From positions 1 to 43,256 of the forward strand of contig NZ_JANYGJ010000008.1 of the NCBI RefSeq assembly GCF_025362455.1: a DNA stretch of 43,256 nt, read 5' to 3'. Both the position numbers and the translations under genes were made by a program. Below are positions 1 through 7,919 of this stretch, in pieces; positions within the stretch are counted from its first letter, which is position 1; every line of letters begins with the position of its first letter. The notes beneath the pieces are model-generated. The model was given only the letters and a program-made list of their open reading frames with translations, made no database searches and was not told the DNA's origin. This DNA comes from Deinococcus sp. GTDB lineage: Bacteria; Deinococcota; Deinococci; Deinococcales; Deinococcaceae.

Positions 1-627
1 CTGACCGCCGCGCAGGGACGCGATGATCCGGTCGGCTTCCGAGGTGAGGGCGGCTGGATTGGCGGGATTGGCGCGCAACTGGCGGCGCAAGGTATCGGCG
101 ATGTTGTCTCCGGCTCCGGCCAGACTCACGTAGGCACCCACTGGCTCGGCCCCCTGACTAGTAGACGGTTCCAGACAGGCTGCCAGCCCCACCAGGGCAC
201 CTTCGCTGTGCCCGATCACGGCCACTTTGCCGAGTTCCGGTTGCTGACCGAGCCAGGTCAGCCAGGCGTGAGCGTCCTGAACATAGGTGCTGAAGGTCAG
301 GGCCTCCTCGCGCGAGTCAGTCGCCGCGCTGCTGCCGACACCGCGTTTGTCCGGACGCAACACGGCGTATCCAGCCGCCGTGAGCGCCCCGGCGAGTTTC
401 CGGTAGACGTCGGTGCTGAGGCCAGACGGGCCGTTGCCGTCGCGGTCGGTGGGGCCGCTGCCCGCCAGGATCAGCACGACTGGCGGGTGGGCGACACCCT
501 CCGGCACTGAAAGGGTCGCCCGCAGCGAAGCGCTTGGCACGGCCAGCGTAACCTCCCGACTGCTGGCCTGCGCCGCAGACATGCCCAGGCCCAGCACGGC
601 GGCCAGTATTCCAGTCTGGATATTCAT
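1..627 (-). CDS. Secreted alpha/beta hydrolase, 3' end outside window
   Basis: The first 209 codons of a serine hydrolase are visible, and the gene runs off the left edge. Residues 1-20 look like a signal peptide (hydrophobic core, AQA before the cut), so the enzyme is probably exported. The oxyanion-hole region carries LAGSGPTDRDGN (about 54-65), and the nucleophile elbow is GHSEG with Ser141. This is the layout of the alpha/beta hydrolases often annotated as dienelactone-hydrolase-like or peptidase S9-like. The ATG at 627 is supported by a strong GGAGG site 5 nt upstream. The substrate cannot be told, and the catalytic Asp and His lie outside the window. It has its own promoter and a possible operator (680-709, 656-671), divergent from the DinB gene. 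Confidence 0.85.
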   Translation of the reverse strand, partial: MNIQTGILAAVLGLGMSAAQASSREVTLAVPSASLRATLSVPEGVAHPPVVLILAGSGPTDRDGNGPSGLSTDVYRKLAGALTAAGYAVLRPDKRGVGSSAATDSREEALTFSTYVQDAHAWLTWLGQQPELGKVAVIGHSEGALVGLAACLEPSTSQGAEPVGAYVSLAGAGDNIADTLRRQLRANPANPAALTSEADRIIASLRGGQ

Positions 628-655
628 AGTCCCTCCTTCGAGTAAGATTTGTTAC

Positions 656-671
656 TTGGCTAATTTGCCAA
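656..671. promoter_or_regulatory. Operator-like palindrome TTGGC-N6-GCCAA
   Basis: A perfect 5-bp inverted repeat with a 6-bp AT-rich centre lies just downstream of the predicted transcription start of the hydrolase. That is a usual place for a repressor operator. No regulator gene for it is visible in the window. Confidence 0.45.
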
Positions 672-679
672 TTACCGAA

Positions 680-709
680 ATAATAGGCCAGTGAGAGCGG
701 AGGATGCAA
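680..709 (-). promoter_or_regulatory. Sigma70-type promoter of the secreted hydrolase
   Basis: On the minus strand TTGCAT (709-704) and TATTAT (685-680) are separated by 18 bp, which puts the transcription start near 673. That gives an untranslated leader of about 45 nt containing a good Shine-Dalgarno site, unlike the leaderless genes nearby. Confidence 0.65.
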
Positions 710-752
710 GAAACCGTCTCGCATTTAATGTATCTTAGCGTACACTCTAGCC

Positions 753-1274
753 ATGACCCCCAGACCGTTCCTGATCCTGACACCCTCACCGGCCACCACG
801 CCGGAGGTGGGCGCCTTGCTGGCCGTGCTGCACGGGGCGCGGGCCGTTACCCTCAAGTCGGCCAGGAGGATCGGCAATCTGGACGCCGCTGCGGTGGGCG
901 GCTTCAGTACCCATCTACCCAGCGCCGGAACACTGCTCTACCACATCGCCATGATCGAACTCGACTGGCTGTACGTCGAAGTGCTGGAGAAGGGTGAGGA
1001 CGATTTTCCCGCCGAGGCCAGAAGCTGGCTGCCCCTGAATGCTCGTAACAGCGCAGGCCACCTGAGCCCGGTGACGGGTGAACCTCTGGAGCGCCACCTT
1101 AAGCGGCTGGACTGGGTACGCGGCCTGACCGACGGTGTGTTCAGCGCCATGACCTTAGGCGACTTTCGCCGCCCCCGCATCATGGACGCCTACGACGTGA
1201 CGCCCGAGTGGGTGCTGATGCACCTGGCGCTGCACGAGGCCCACCACGAAGGCCAACTGGCCCTGCTGGTCTGA
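753..1274 (+). CDS. DinB/YfiT-family putative metalloenzyme
   Basis: This 173-residue protein has the size and helical character of the DinB superfamily, four-helix bundles that bind a metal through three histidines. The first His-bearing helix includes YHIAMIELDW (about 68-77). The C-terminal helix has the typical HEAHHEGQ motif (about 161-168). Members include bacillithiol/mycothiol-dependent transferases and many stress-associated proteins of unknown activity. The family is expanded in Deinococcus. The start ATG sits 6 nt after a TACACT -10 box (741-746) with no ribosome-binding site, so the mRNA is probably leaderless. A zinc-ribbon gene follows after 1 nt, which suggests co-transcription. 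The enzymatic reaction is not predictable. Confidence 0.85.
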   Translation: MTPRPFLILTPSPATTPEVGALLAVLHGARAVTLKSARRIGNLDAAAVGGFSTHLPSAGTLLYHIAMIELDWLYVEVLEKGEDDFPAEARSWLPLNARNSAGHLSPVTGEPLERHLKRLDWVRGLTDGVFSAMTLGDFRRPRIMDAYDVTPEWVLMHLALHEAHHEGQLALLV

Positions 1275-1275
1275 C

Positions 1276-1587
1276 GTGAGGCCCATGTTCGTCTGTGCTG
1301 GGTGTCAGCGTGAACTCGGTGCGCTGGAGTTTTTACACGAAGTCAGCGTCTGGTGGCCGGAACTGGAGTGCGGTAGGCGAATCTGCGCGGCCTGCGGCCA
1401 CCGCGAGGAAGTCGGGCTGCGCCCCGGCGTGGTCGAACTCGGGTACCTGTACTCGGCGGGCACAGCCCATTTCGCCAGGATGTGGGAGCAGACCTTACCT
1501 GGATTGGGCGTCCTGCGGGGCGCGGACGGGCTCCGGCTCCGGTACGCGGGCGAGATCTGGCACGTGCCGGTGGAGCAGATCGGGTGA
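1276..1587 (+). CDS. Small zinc-ribbon protein of unknown function
   Basis: A 103-residue protein with two cysteine pairs, CAGC near residue 7 and CAAC near residue 37, spaced as in a zinc ribbon. The rest is a beta-rich tail rich in Gly, Leu and Arg. The GTG at 1276 is 1 nt after the stop of the DinB gene; an ATG at 1285 is an equally good start. The tight spacing suggests translation coupled to the upstream gene. I do not recognise a named family. The Cys motifs and codon usage argue that it is a real gene. Confidence 0.65.
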   Translation: MRPMFVCAGCQRELGALEFLHEVSVWWPELECGRRICAACGHREEVGLRPGVVELGYLYSAGTAHFARMWEQTLPGLGVLRGADGLRLRYAGEIWHVPVEQIG

Positions 1588-1607
1588 TAGCCGCCCTATC
1601 CTGAGCT

Positions 1608-2045
1608 ATGCGCCAGATCAACAACGCCCTGCTGCTGCCGTACCGCCCGGCCACTCACCCCGACTTCGGCAGGATGCTGGTGCAGGACCGGCGCGGCCAC
1701 AGACCACCGCCCTGGGGCTTCTTTGGTGGCGGCATCGAAACTGGAGAGACCTCGCTTCAGGCTGTGCTGCGCGAAACCTGGGAAGAACTGGGCCTGAGAC
1801 TCAACGCGAGCGATCTTCAGTTCGGCACCGAGATCAGCGGGCAGCTCCGCGACTTCCAGTTCGGGCTGCACCTGTATACCTGGGCGTACAGCGGCGACCT
1901 CAGCGAAGTCGTGCTGGGCGAGGGCGCGGGCATGGACTGGCTCACGCCGGAGGGGATGCTGGAACGGGTTGAGGTCGGCGGGCCGGACGAGGCGATCTGC
2001 GGCTGGGTGAGGGGGTTTCTGCGGGTGATGGGGAGTGGGAAGTAG
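1608..2045 (+). CDS. NUDIX hydrolase
   Basis: A 145-residue single-domain NUDIX protein. The NUDIX box (Gx5Ex7REUxEExGU) is complete around residues 42-64: GGIETGE, then RETWEELGL, with the metal-binding glutamates present. The N-terminal strand is MRQINNALLLPYRP, and the preceding PPPWGFFGGG is typical of (deoxy)nucleoside-diphosphate-X hydrolases. Deinococcus genomes carry many NUDIX enzymes, thought to clean up oxidised or excess nucleotides. The substrate cannot be told here. TATCCT (1597-1602) lies 5 nt before the ATG, fitting a leaderless start. The neighbour at 2064 is convergent. Confidence 0.9.
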   Translation: MRQINNALLLPYRPATHPDFGRMLVQDRRGHRPPPWGFFGGGIETGETSLQAVLRETWEELGLRLNASDLQFGTEISGQLRDFQFGLHLYTWAYSGDLSEVVLGEGAGMDWLTPEGMLERVEVGGPDEAICGWVRGFLRVMGSGK

Positions 2046-2063
2046 GATCATACCGAACCTCAC

Positions 2064-2714
2064 CTACTCGGCCTGTTCCACGAACCCGGCGTGCATCTGA
2101 TAGCGCCGCGTTCCCGGCCCCCGCACGGCTGAGCGTTTGAAGCGCTCGAACAGCTCACCGAGTTCCTGCTGGAAAGCGGCGGCAGTCTCGGCGGTCAGGG
2201 GCACGTCGGCCCAGTCGTGCAGCGGACGCGGCAGCAGCGCCCTGAAGTCGGCACTGGGCACCGGCTCCAACGTCAGGCCGTAGCCCCCGGCGTCGCGGAA
2301 CAGCCGGAGTTGCCAGTCGGGCGTCAGGCGCAGGCCAGCCCTGGACACGCTACGGCTAAAGCGGTTATAGTCGCGGGCCATGATGCGCTGCAAGACCTCG
2401 CTGGCACTCATGCCCTGGAGCAACTCGGTGCTCAGCACGAATTCGTCGGCCACGCTGCGGTAATGCCTCACGGCGCTGCCGCTGCGGCGCTCAGTGCGGG
2501 TCACGCGGATCAGGTTCAGCGCCAGAAAACGGCCCGCCCAGTAGGCCATGACATTGAGCCTGGTGCCGGTGCGTTGCGCCGCCTGCTGCACGGTGCTCTC
2601 CGCCCCGATGAACTGCGCCAGATACCCCGCCACATGCGGCTTGACCATCAGCGCCGCCACGGCAGGGTCGCTGAGTTCCAGTTGTGGCAGCCAGGTCAAG
2701 ATCGGCTCTGTCAT
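2064..2714 (-). CDS. Winged-helix (ArsR-like) transcriptional regulator
   Basis: A 216-residue protein. Residues about 20-75 look like a winged helix-turn-helix: a helix AALMVKPHVAGYLAQF, then TVQQAAQRTGTRLNVMAYW as the likely recognition region, then RVTRTERRSG as the wing. The C-terminal two thirds (helical, rich in Arg, Leu and Phe) may form a dimerisation or ligand-binding domain. It resembles ArsR/HTH_20-type proteins common in Deinococcus, and the target is unknown. The ATG is 6 nt after TAAGCT on the minus strand, so the start is probably leaderless. The -10 box is back to back with that of the lipoprotein at 2745, so the two genes may be controlled together. Confidence 0.7.
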   Translation of the reverse strand: MTEPILTWLPQLELSDPAVAALMVKPHVAGYLAQFIGAESTVQQAAQRTGTRLNVMAYWAGRFLALNLIRVTRTERRSGSAVRHYRSVADEFVLSTELLQGMSASEVLQRIMARDYNRFSRSVSRAGLRLTPDWQLRLFRDAGGYGLTLEPVPSADFRALLPRPLHDWADVPLTAETAAAFQQELGELFERFKRSAVRGPGTRRYQMHAGFVEQAE

Positions 2715-2720
2715 CTGACC

Positions 2721-2737
2721 AGCTTAGTCGGTAGGCT
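2721..2737. promoter_or_regulatory. Back-to-back divergent -10 boxes
   Basis: TAAGCT on the minus strand (2726-2721) lies 6 nt before the regulator's ATG. TAGGCT on the plus strand (2732-2737) lies 7 nt before the lipoprotein's ATG. Only 5 bp separate the two boxes. Each promoter's -35 region must therefore overlap the other gene's start, so simultaneous RNA polymerase binding looks sterically hard. Confidence 0.6.
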
Positions 2738-2744
2738 CGGTCTC

Positions 2745-3185
2745 ATGAAAAACAAAGTGTTGCCGCTCGTCTTGATCGCCGCCCTGCTGCCGTCGTGCGC
2801 GGCGAGCACCAGCCAGGCGGCGGGCCTGAGCCTCAGCCAGATTGCGGCCCGGTCCACCCCGACCATCAACGCGCTGCTGGAGGCGGGCCGCCGGGGCGAC
2901 ATCCAGGCGGCGCTGGCGACCTTCGTGCCTGGCAAGGGCAGTGAAGCAGCACTGAAAACCCTATTTGCTACCCGGAAAGAGGTGTTCGCCCGGTTTAGCC
3001 CGCTTCGGGCCGCCGATTCCTCGTATTCGAGTGTCCAGGGCGGCTCTTTCTTCGACGACCTGTTCCGGGGCGGCACCCAGCTCGAAGCCCGCGTCCCCGG
3101 CGTGGACGGCGTATCGCTGCGTGCCAAGGTGGTCAACCGGGGCGGCTGGAAACTGACAGCGTTCGAGTTCTACAGCACACCGTAG
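2745..3185 (+). CDS. Small putative lipoprotein
   Basis: A 146-residue exported protein. A lipoprotein signal peptide MKNKVLPLVLIAALLPSC ends in a lipobox with Cys18. The mature part is a small alpha/beta domain of the kind often seen in DUF4019- or NTF2-like periplasmic proteins (helix TINALLEAGRRGDIQAAL, then strands up to LTAFEFYSTP). I cannot assign a family with certainty. TAGGCT (2732-2737) is 7 nt before the ATG, so the start is probably leaderless. It diverges from a winged-helix regulator. The 500 bp downstream hold a repeat element. Confidence 0.7.
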   Translation: MKNKVLPLVLIAALLPSCAASTSQAAGLSLSQIAARSTPTINALLEAGRRGDIQAALATFVPGKGSEAALKTLFATRKEVFARFSPLRAADSSYSSVQGGSFFDDLFRGGTQLEARVPGVDGVSLRAKVVNRGGWKLTAFEFYSTP

Positions 3186-3207
3186 ACAACAGGAAGTGGG
3201 GAGTGGG

Positions 3208-3633
3208 CCAGGGGCAACTTACGTCGTGCTTTTAGCTCCTCACCCTTGACTGGCACAGCCGCTTGCGGAGGAGGGAGGTTGGGAGGGGGTGATACCGACT
3301 CCGATTGAATCGTTTTGCAAAAACGGTTCGATCCGACCAGCGGGAGTAGGAGAAAGTACGGGCTCTGCGGTATGGATTAACATCCGGTGCTTTTTCGGAT
3401 GTTAAGGAATTTAGCGGAGTCCGTATGAGCCTAATCGCCCTCCCAGCGCGGACTAAAGAAACAGGCGTCATCGTTTTACTGACATTGAACGCCCAGCCCG
3501 TTCACCCCCACCCCAGCCCTCCCCCCTCCGCAAGCGGCTGTGCCAGTCAAGGGTGAGGGAGCACAGACCGCGCCAGGACGACGTTTTCGTCAACATTGCT
3601 CGGAAGCAACATAGCGACGTAAGTTGCCCCTGG
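3208..3633. repeat. Long interrupted inverted repeat enclosing a smaller element
   Basis: Two perfect inverted matches are nested: a 19-bp outer pair (3208-3226 with 3615-3633) and a 33-bp inner pair (3238-3270 with 3526-3558). The gaps between them are unequal, 11 bp on the left and 56 bp on the right. The centre carries a separate MITE-like unit (3291-3428). No gene was recognised in 3186-3683. The structure looks like an element nested in another element, or like two inverted copies of one repeat. Confidence 0.75.
3291..3428. mobile_element. MITE-like element with about 20-bp terminal inverted repeats
   Basis: The left end reads ATACCGACTCCGATTGAATC. The right end, reverse-complemented, reads ATACGGACTCCGCTAAATTC, so about 15 of 20 positions match. 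Inside is a 9-bp stem, TAACATCCG / CGGATGTTA. The unit is about 138 bp, has no open reading frame and ends in similar inverted termini. This is typical of a non-autonomous element moved by a transposase encoded elsewhere. The exact ends and target duplication are uncertain. Confidence 0.55.
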
Positions 3634-3683
3634 GGAAGTGGGCAAAAATCAAGCCCTACTTCCCACTCCCCACCTCCCTCTCT

Positions 3684-4580
3684 TTATTCCCAGTATTCCT
3701 GCCCCGGCTCATCTTCCGGCAATTCCGCGTCCACCGGCACCTGATCGGCCCAGACGGTCATGCGGGTCAACCTGGCGGCGCCGAAGGTCGTGGTGAAGGC
3801 CACGTCGGCGGCGTCGCGCCCGGTGGCGATCAGCACCCGCCCGCGCCGGGGCTTGTTGTGGCGGGCGTCGAAGGTGCGCCACTGACCGCCCAGGTACGCC
3901 TGGAACCAGGCGTGAAAATCCATCGGCGTGCCGTCGGGCGGAATGCCGATGTCGCCCAGATACCCGCAGGCGTAGCGGGCCGGAATGTTGAGCGCACGGC
4001 AAAACGCCACGCCCATGTGCGCGAAATCCCGGCAGACCGCCTTGCCCGCCGAATACGCCTGCTGAGCGGTGGTCGAACTGTTGGACCCCGCGCCGTAGAT
4101 GCAACTGCCATGCAGGTGGTCGCTGATGGCCTGCACCTGCGCCCAGCCGCCCTGAATGTGCCCGAAACGCTCCCAGGCTTCGGTAGCCAGCAGGTCGCTG
4201 TCGACGTAGCGGCTGGGCAGCAGAAAACGGATGGTGTCGTCGGGCAGGTCTTCTATGGGGGTTTTGGGCAGCTCGGTGAGCTGCGGGTCCGGGGCGCCGG
4301 GCACGTCCACCATCATGTCCTGGCTGATGACCAGCGCCCCCGGCTGGGCCAGCAGCCGCCAGATGACGTTGCCGTAGCCGTCGTTGTAGCGCCGCAGCTT
4401 GTCCGCGCCGCGCAGCGGGTCCACCAGTCGCCGTGACTGCACGACGCGCTGGCCGGGCCTCTCGGTGGGTTCGACGACAAACAGCATCGGCGTGGGAAAC
4501 GGCACCTCGAAGGTGAGCTGAAAGCCGACGCGGACGCGAATGATCTCGGTAAACGGCAAACTGGGCGCGGGCGCGGACAT
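3684..4580 (-). CDS. Transglutaminase-like cysteine protease-fold protein
   Basis: A 298-residue protein of the bacterial transglutaminase-like superfamily. An N-terminal beta-sandwich region (about 8-120, RVRVGFQLTFEVPFPTPMLF) precedes the core. The core holds a Cys-His-Asp triad: Cys183 in KAVCRDFAH, His223 in DFHAWF and Asp238 in TFDARHN. The CRDFAH motif is typical of the family linked to peptidase or amidase activity, often near alpha-E/circularly permuted ATP-grasp genes, which are not seen here. No signal peptide is visible, so it is probably cytoplasmic. I chose the ATG at 4580; an upstream start at 4631 would only add 17 atypical residues. Confidence 0.85.
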   Translation of the reverse strand: MSAPAPSLPFTEIIRVRVGFQLTFEVPFPTPMLFVVEPTERPGQRVVQSRRLVDPLRGADKLRRYNDGYGNVIWRLLAQPGALVISQDMMVDVPGAPDPQLTELPKTPIEDLPDDTIRFLLPSRYVDSDLLATEAWERFGHIQGGWAQVQAISDHLHGSCIYGAGSNSSTTAQQAYSAGKAVCRDFAHMGVAFCRALNIPARYACGYLGDIGIPPDGTPMDFHAWFQAYLGGQWRTFDARHNKPRRGRVLIATGRDAADVAFTTTFGAARLTRMTVWADQVPVDAELPEDEPGQEYWE

Positions 4581-5253
4581 GAACTGTATTCTCACAGAAG
4601 CCGGGCTTACAAATGATGGGTGGGCTTGCAAAGGGTGGGGGGCAGCTTGTGGCTTGCAGCTTGTGGGAAAAGATGGCGGCTGGACGGGCTTGGGGCGGTT
4701 GGGTTGCGTTGGTAGGGCTTTAACTCGTTGCTAATGCGTCGGCTCCCCCAGCCCCCGCCCCGGTGGAGCGCAACTGGCTACAGGTTCGGGGGGAAGGCAG
4801 GCGTGCCCAGCGCTCAAGCGTCGTCATCGGCGCTGCGCTAAACAAGACGGCGCGTCCGTTCTGCCTGATAAGGCCCCTCACCCCTCTTGATTAGCCTACG
4901 TACCAATAGAACCTTGGAGGGCGTTGGTCGCTGCGCTGTGCATAGCACATCCGATTCGTCCCACACGCACTTTATCTCACCACGTTCTCCACATCGTGGA
5001 GGTCACGTAGGGCGCCCGTCCTCCGCATCTGCACATAACTGACTTCGCTGGAATTTAGTGTTCTACTTCAGCTAAAAACAGCATCTGAGTGAGCATTTCC
5101 GGCCCCTCGCCCCTTGCGGGAGAGTCGAAGACCTGCTTGCAGCGGCGGGGTGAGTCGCAGACCTGCTTGCAGAGGGGTAGTGAGCGCAGCTCATGCCCTC
5201 TATCTGTCCCCACTCCCCACTCCCCACTTCCCACAACCCGCTACCCTATCCCC
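4581..5253. other. Gene-free stretch with direct repeats
   Basis: About 670 bp without a convincing gene. It holds a 21-bp repeat present twice (5122-5142 and 5152-5172, one mismatch), and this repeat recurs in disrupted form near 15530. A C-rich tract (5207-5233) lies just before the YyaL promoter. The AT-richer part (about 4890-5090) shows no RNA gene that I recognise. Confidence 0.6.
5122..5172. repeat. 21-bp direct repeat, two copies 30 bp apart
   Basis: GAGTCGAAGACCTGCTTGCA(G) at 5122-5142 recurs at 5152-5172 with a single A-to-C change. The second copy plus its flank (AGAGGGG) reappears at 15529-15650, split by a block of tandem repeats. Confidence 0.7.
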
Positions 5254-7329
5254 ATGAACCGACTCGCCGACCAGTCCAGCCCCTACCTGCGCCAGCACGC
5301 CGACAATCCGGTGGACTGGTATCCCTGGGGCGAGGAAGCCTTCGACGCCGCCCGTGAGCGGGACGTGCCGCTGCTGCTGAGCGTGGGCTACTCGACCTGC
5401 CACTGGTGTCACGTGATGGCCCACGAGAGCTTCGAGGACGCGGAGGTGGCGGCCTACATGAACGCCCATTTCGTCAACGTCAAAATTGACCGCGAGGAGC
5501 GCCCGGACGTGGACGCGGTGTACATGAGCGCGGTGCAGGCGCTGTCGGGCGCGGGCGGCTGGCCGATGACGGTCTTCGCGCTGCCCGGCGGCACGCCGTT
5601 TTATGCCGGAACCTATTTTCCGCCGCAGGACGCGCACGGCCTGCCGGGCTTTTCGCGGCTGCTGAGCAGTGTCGCCGGGGCCTGGGAGAATGGGCGAGAC
5701 CAGTTGCTGGGCAATGCCGAGGCACTGAGCGCCCATCTGCGCGAACAGGCGGCGGGCATGGCGGGCAACGCCTCTGCCCTGCCCGCCGACTTTCTGGAGC
5801 GGGCGACGCACAGCCTCCAGCAACGCTTCGACGCCCGGCACGGCGGCTTCGGACGCGCCCCCAAGTTTCCCTCGCCGACCACGCTGAGTTTCCTGCTGAC
5901 CCAGCCGGAGGGGCGCAGCATGGCGCTGGCGACCCTGAGCATGATGGGTCTGGGCGGCCTTCACGACCAGCTCGGCGGCGGCTTTCACCGCTACAGCGTG
6001 GACGAACGCTGGCTGGTCCCCCACTTCGAGAAGATGCTCTACGACAACGCCCAGCTCGCCCGGACGTATTTGCAGGCGCATCAGGCAGCGCCGGAGGGCG
6101 GGTTTTTAGAGCTGGCCCGCACGACCCTGAGTTACCTCGAACGCGAGATGCTGTCGCAAGGCGGCGGGTTCTACAGCGCCCAGGACGCCGACCAGGAGGG
6201 CATCGAGGGCAAGTTCTTCGTCTGGACGCCGGGGGAATTCGCCGAGCTGCTGGGTGAAAACGCCGAGCTGGCCGCCACCTACTGGGGCGTGGACGCGGCG
6301 GGCAACTTCATGGACCCGCACCACCCGGCGTTCGGCAAGCGCAGCGTGCTGCATGTGCCCAGGCAGTTGCAGGTGCTGGCCGCCGAGCGGGGCGAGAACG
6401 AGGGCGAGTTGCGCGTGCGGCTGGAGCGTGCCCGCCAGACGCTGTTCGAGGCCCGCGCCCACCGCGCCGCGCCCGGCCTGGACGACAAGATTCTGACCTC
6501 GTGGAACGGGCTGGCCTTGCAGGCGTTCGCCGACGCCGCCCGCATCACCGGCGAGGCTCGTTACCTGGAGATCGCCCGGCGCAATGCCGACTTCATCCAG
6601 GCCAAGCTGAGCGATCCGGGCGGCGGGCTGCTGCACACCTACGGCGCTGTCAGCGGTTTACCTGGGCGGGCCGCCGTGCGCGGGCTGCTCGAAGACCAGG
6701 CCCTCTACGGCCTGGGGCTGGTATCGCTGTATCAGGCGGGCGGCGACCTGAGCCACCTGCACCGCGCCCGCGAGCTGTGGACGCTGTGCCGAACGCAGTT
6801 CTGGAGCGAGGAGGCCGGGCTGTTCTATTCGACGGGCGGCCAGGCCGAGGTGATGCTGGTGCGCCAGGCCGGGGCCTTCGATTCCGCCGTGCTGAGCGAC
6901 AACGCCGCCGCCGCGCTGCTGGGGCTGTGGATGTCACGCTACTTTGCAGATGAACACAGTCCGGACGAAGCTGACGCCGAGCGAATCGCCGGGCGGGTGG
7001 TGCAGACCTTCCAGGCCGACATGCTGGCCGCGCCCAGCGGCTTCGGGGGACTGTGGCAGGTCGCCGCTTTCCTGGCCGCGCCGCATACCGAGGTGGCCGT
7101 GCTGGGCAGTCCGGACGCCCGGAGGCCCCTGGAAACCGAGCTGGCCCGGCATTTCCTACCGTTCACCGCGCTGGCTTTCAGTGAGTACGGCGGCGGTCTG
7201 GACGTGCTGGAGGGCCGGAGCGCCGCGCCTGGGCAGGCCGTCGCCTACGTCTGCGTGAACCGGGCCTGCGAGCTGCCGACCTCGGACCCCGGAACCCTCA
7301 ACACACAACTGGAGCGTATCGGCCTGTGA
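5254..7329 (+). CDS. Thioredoxin-domain protein of the YyaL/DUF255 family
   Basis: A 691-residue protein. The N-terminal domain (about 1-165) is a thioredoxin-like fold of the Spermatogenesis-associated protein 20/DUF255 type. It has the hallmark NPVDWYPWGEEAF and the CHWC motif (Cys49, Cys52). The remainder (about 170-691) is an (alpha/alpha)6-barrel related to N-acylglucosamine 2-epimerases and cellobiose epimerases, with GGFGRAPKFP and LVPHFEKMLYDNA as family signatures. The biochemical role is not firmly known; redox or sugar-related activity is inferred. The ATG at 5254 lies 6 nt after TACCCT (5242-5247), so it is probably leaderless. The frame stays open further upstream, but those residues are encoded by repeats. 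Confidence 0.93.
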   Translation: MNRLADQSSPYLRQHADNPVDWYPWGEEAFDAARERDVPLLLSVGYSTCHWCHVMAHESFEDAEVAAYMNAHFVNVKIDREERPDVDAVYMSAVQALSGAGGWPMTVFALPGGTPFYAGTYFPPQDAHGLPGFSRLLSSVAGAWENGRDQLLGNAEALSAHLREQAAGMAGNASALPADFLERATHSLQQRFDARHGGFGRAPKFPSPTTLSFLLTQPEGRSMALATLSMMGLGGLHDQLGGGFHRYSVDERWLVPHFEKMLYDNAQLARTYLQAHQAAPEGGFLELARTTLSYLEREMLSQGGGFYSAQDADQEGIEGKFFVWTPGEFAELLGENAELAATYWGVDAAGNFMDPHHPAFGKRSVLHVPRQLQVLAAERGENEGELRVRLERARQTLFEARAHRAAPGLDDKILTSWNGLALQAFADAARITGEARYLEIARRNADFIQAKLSDPGGGLLHTYGAVSGLPGRAAVRGLLEDQALYGLGLVSLYQAGGDLSHLHRARELWTLCRTQFWSEEAGLFYSTGGQAEVMLVRQAGAFDSAVLSDNAAAALLGLWMSRYFADEHSPDEADAERIAGRVVQTFQADMLAAPSGFGGLWQVAAFLAAPHTEVAVLGSPDARRPLETELARHFLPFTALAFSEYGGGLDVLEGRSAAPGQAVAYVCVNRACELPTSDPGTLNTQLERIGL

Positions 7330-7429
7330 GGCCAGCCGCTGCCCTGGCGCGTGCTTCAAGAAACCGTGCCTCAAGAAACACACAGGCGTTCCTCAGCCCG
7401 GCGCCACACTGCGGGGCCAGACTGCCGGT

Positions 7430-7900
7430 ATGACCCGCAACTCCGACCCGCACGACGACCTGAGCACGCCCGGCGACCCCAAGGACAACCACCAGGACGC
7501 CTACACCACCGCGCCCGCCCAGGACCGCGTGGCCACGCAGGACAAGGGCGTCGGCGGCATCGAAGGACGGCAAGATCATCAGTCGGGCCAGGGCGCCCAG
7601 ACCTTCAAGGGCCTGAACAGCCTGGTGACCCGCGAGCCCGCCGCCTTCGAGCACGCCCCCCAGGACGCCGCCTACGCCGGAGCCGACCCCGACCCTGCCG
7701 ATTTCGGCGACGTACCGGTCATCGCCGCGTTGCCGGGCAACGGCCTGGGCACCGTCAGCGTTGCTCCGGATTCGTCACTGGAGCGCGACATCAACCCGAA
7801 TCCCAGCTACACGCCGCCCAGCGAGGGGAGCAGCCCCCATCCGAACGAAGGCGCTGCCGATGTGTCTGGCGGGGCAACGGGCGGGGGTCACAAACGCTGA
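7430..7900 (+). CDS. Acidic, disordered hypothetical protein
   Basis: A 156-residue protein dominated by Asp, Pro, Gly, Gln, Asn and Ser, with almost no hydrophobic stretches apart from FGDVPVIAALPGNGLG. It begins MTRNSDPHDDLSTPGD and ends in Gly-rich GGATGGGHKR. It has no recognised domain. Such hydrophilic proteins occur in desiccation-tolerant bacteria, but a protective role here would be a guess. Codon usage matches the neighbours and no frame conflicts, so the gene is probably real. It ends 19 bp before the convergent Rieske gene. Confidence 0.65.
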   Translation: MTRNSDPHDDLSTPGDPKDNHQDAYTTAPAQDRVATQDKGVGGIEGRQDHQSGQGAQTFKGLNSLVTREPAAFEHAPQDAAYAGADPDPADFGDVPVIAALPGNGLGTVSVAPDSSLERDINPNPSYTPPSEGSSPHPNEGAADVSGGATGGGHKR

Positions 7901-7919
7901 GGCAGCCCTACGCCAACCG

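Noticed and set aside
3315..3345. tRNA-like GGTTCGATCC
   Set aside because: No cloverleaf could be formed around it. It is part of the MITE-like element.
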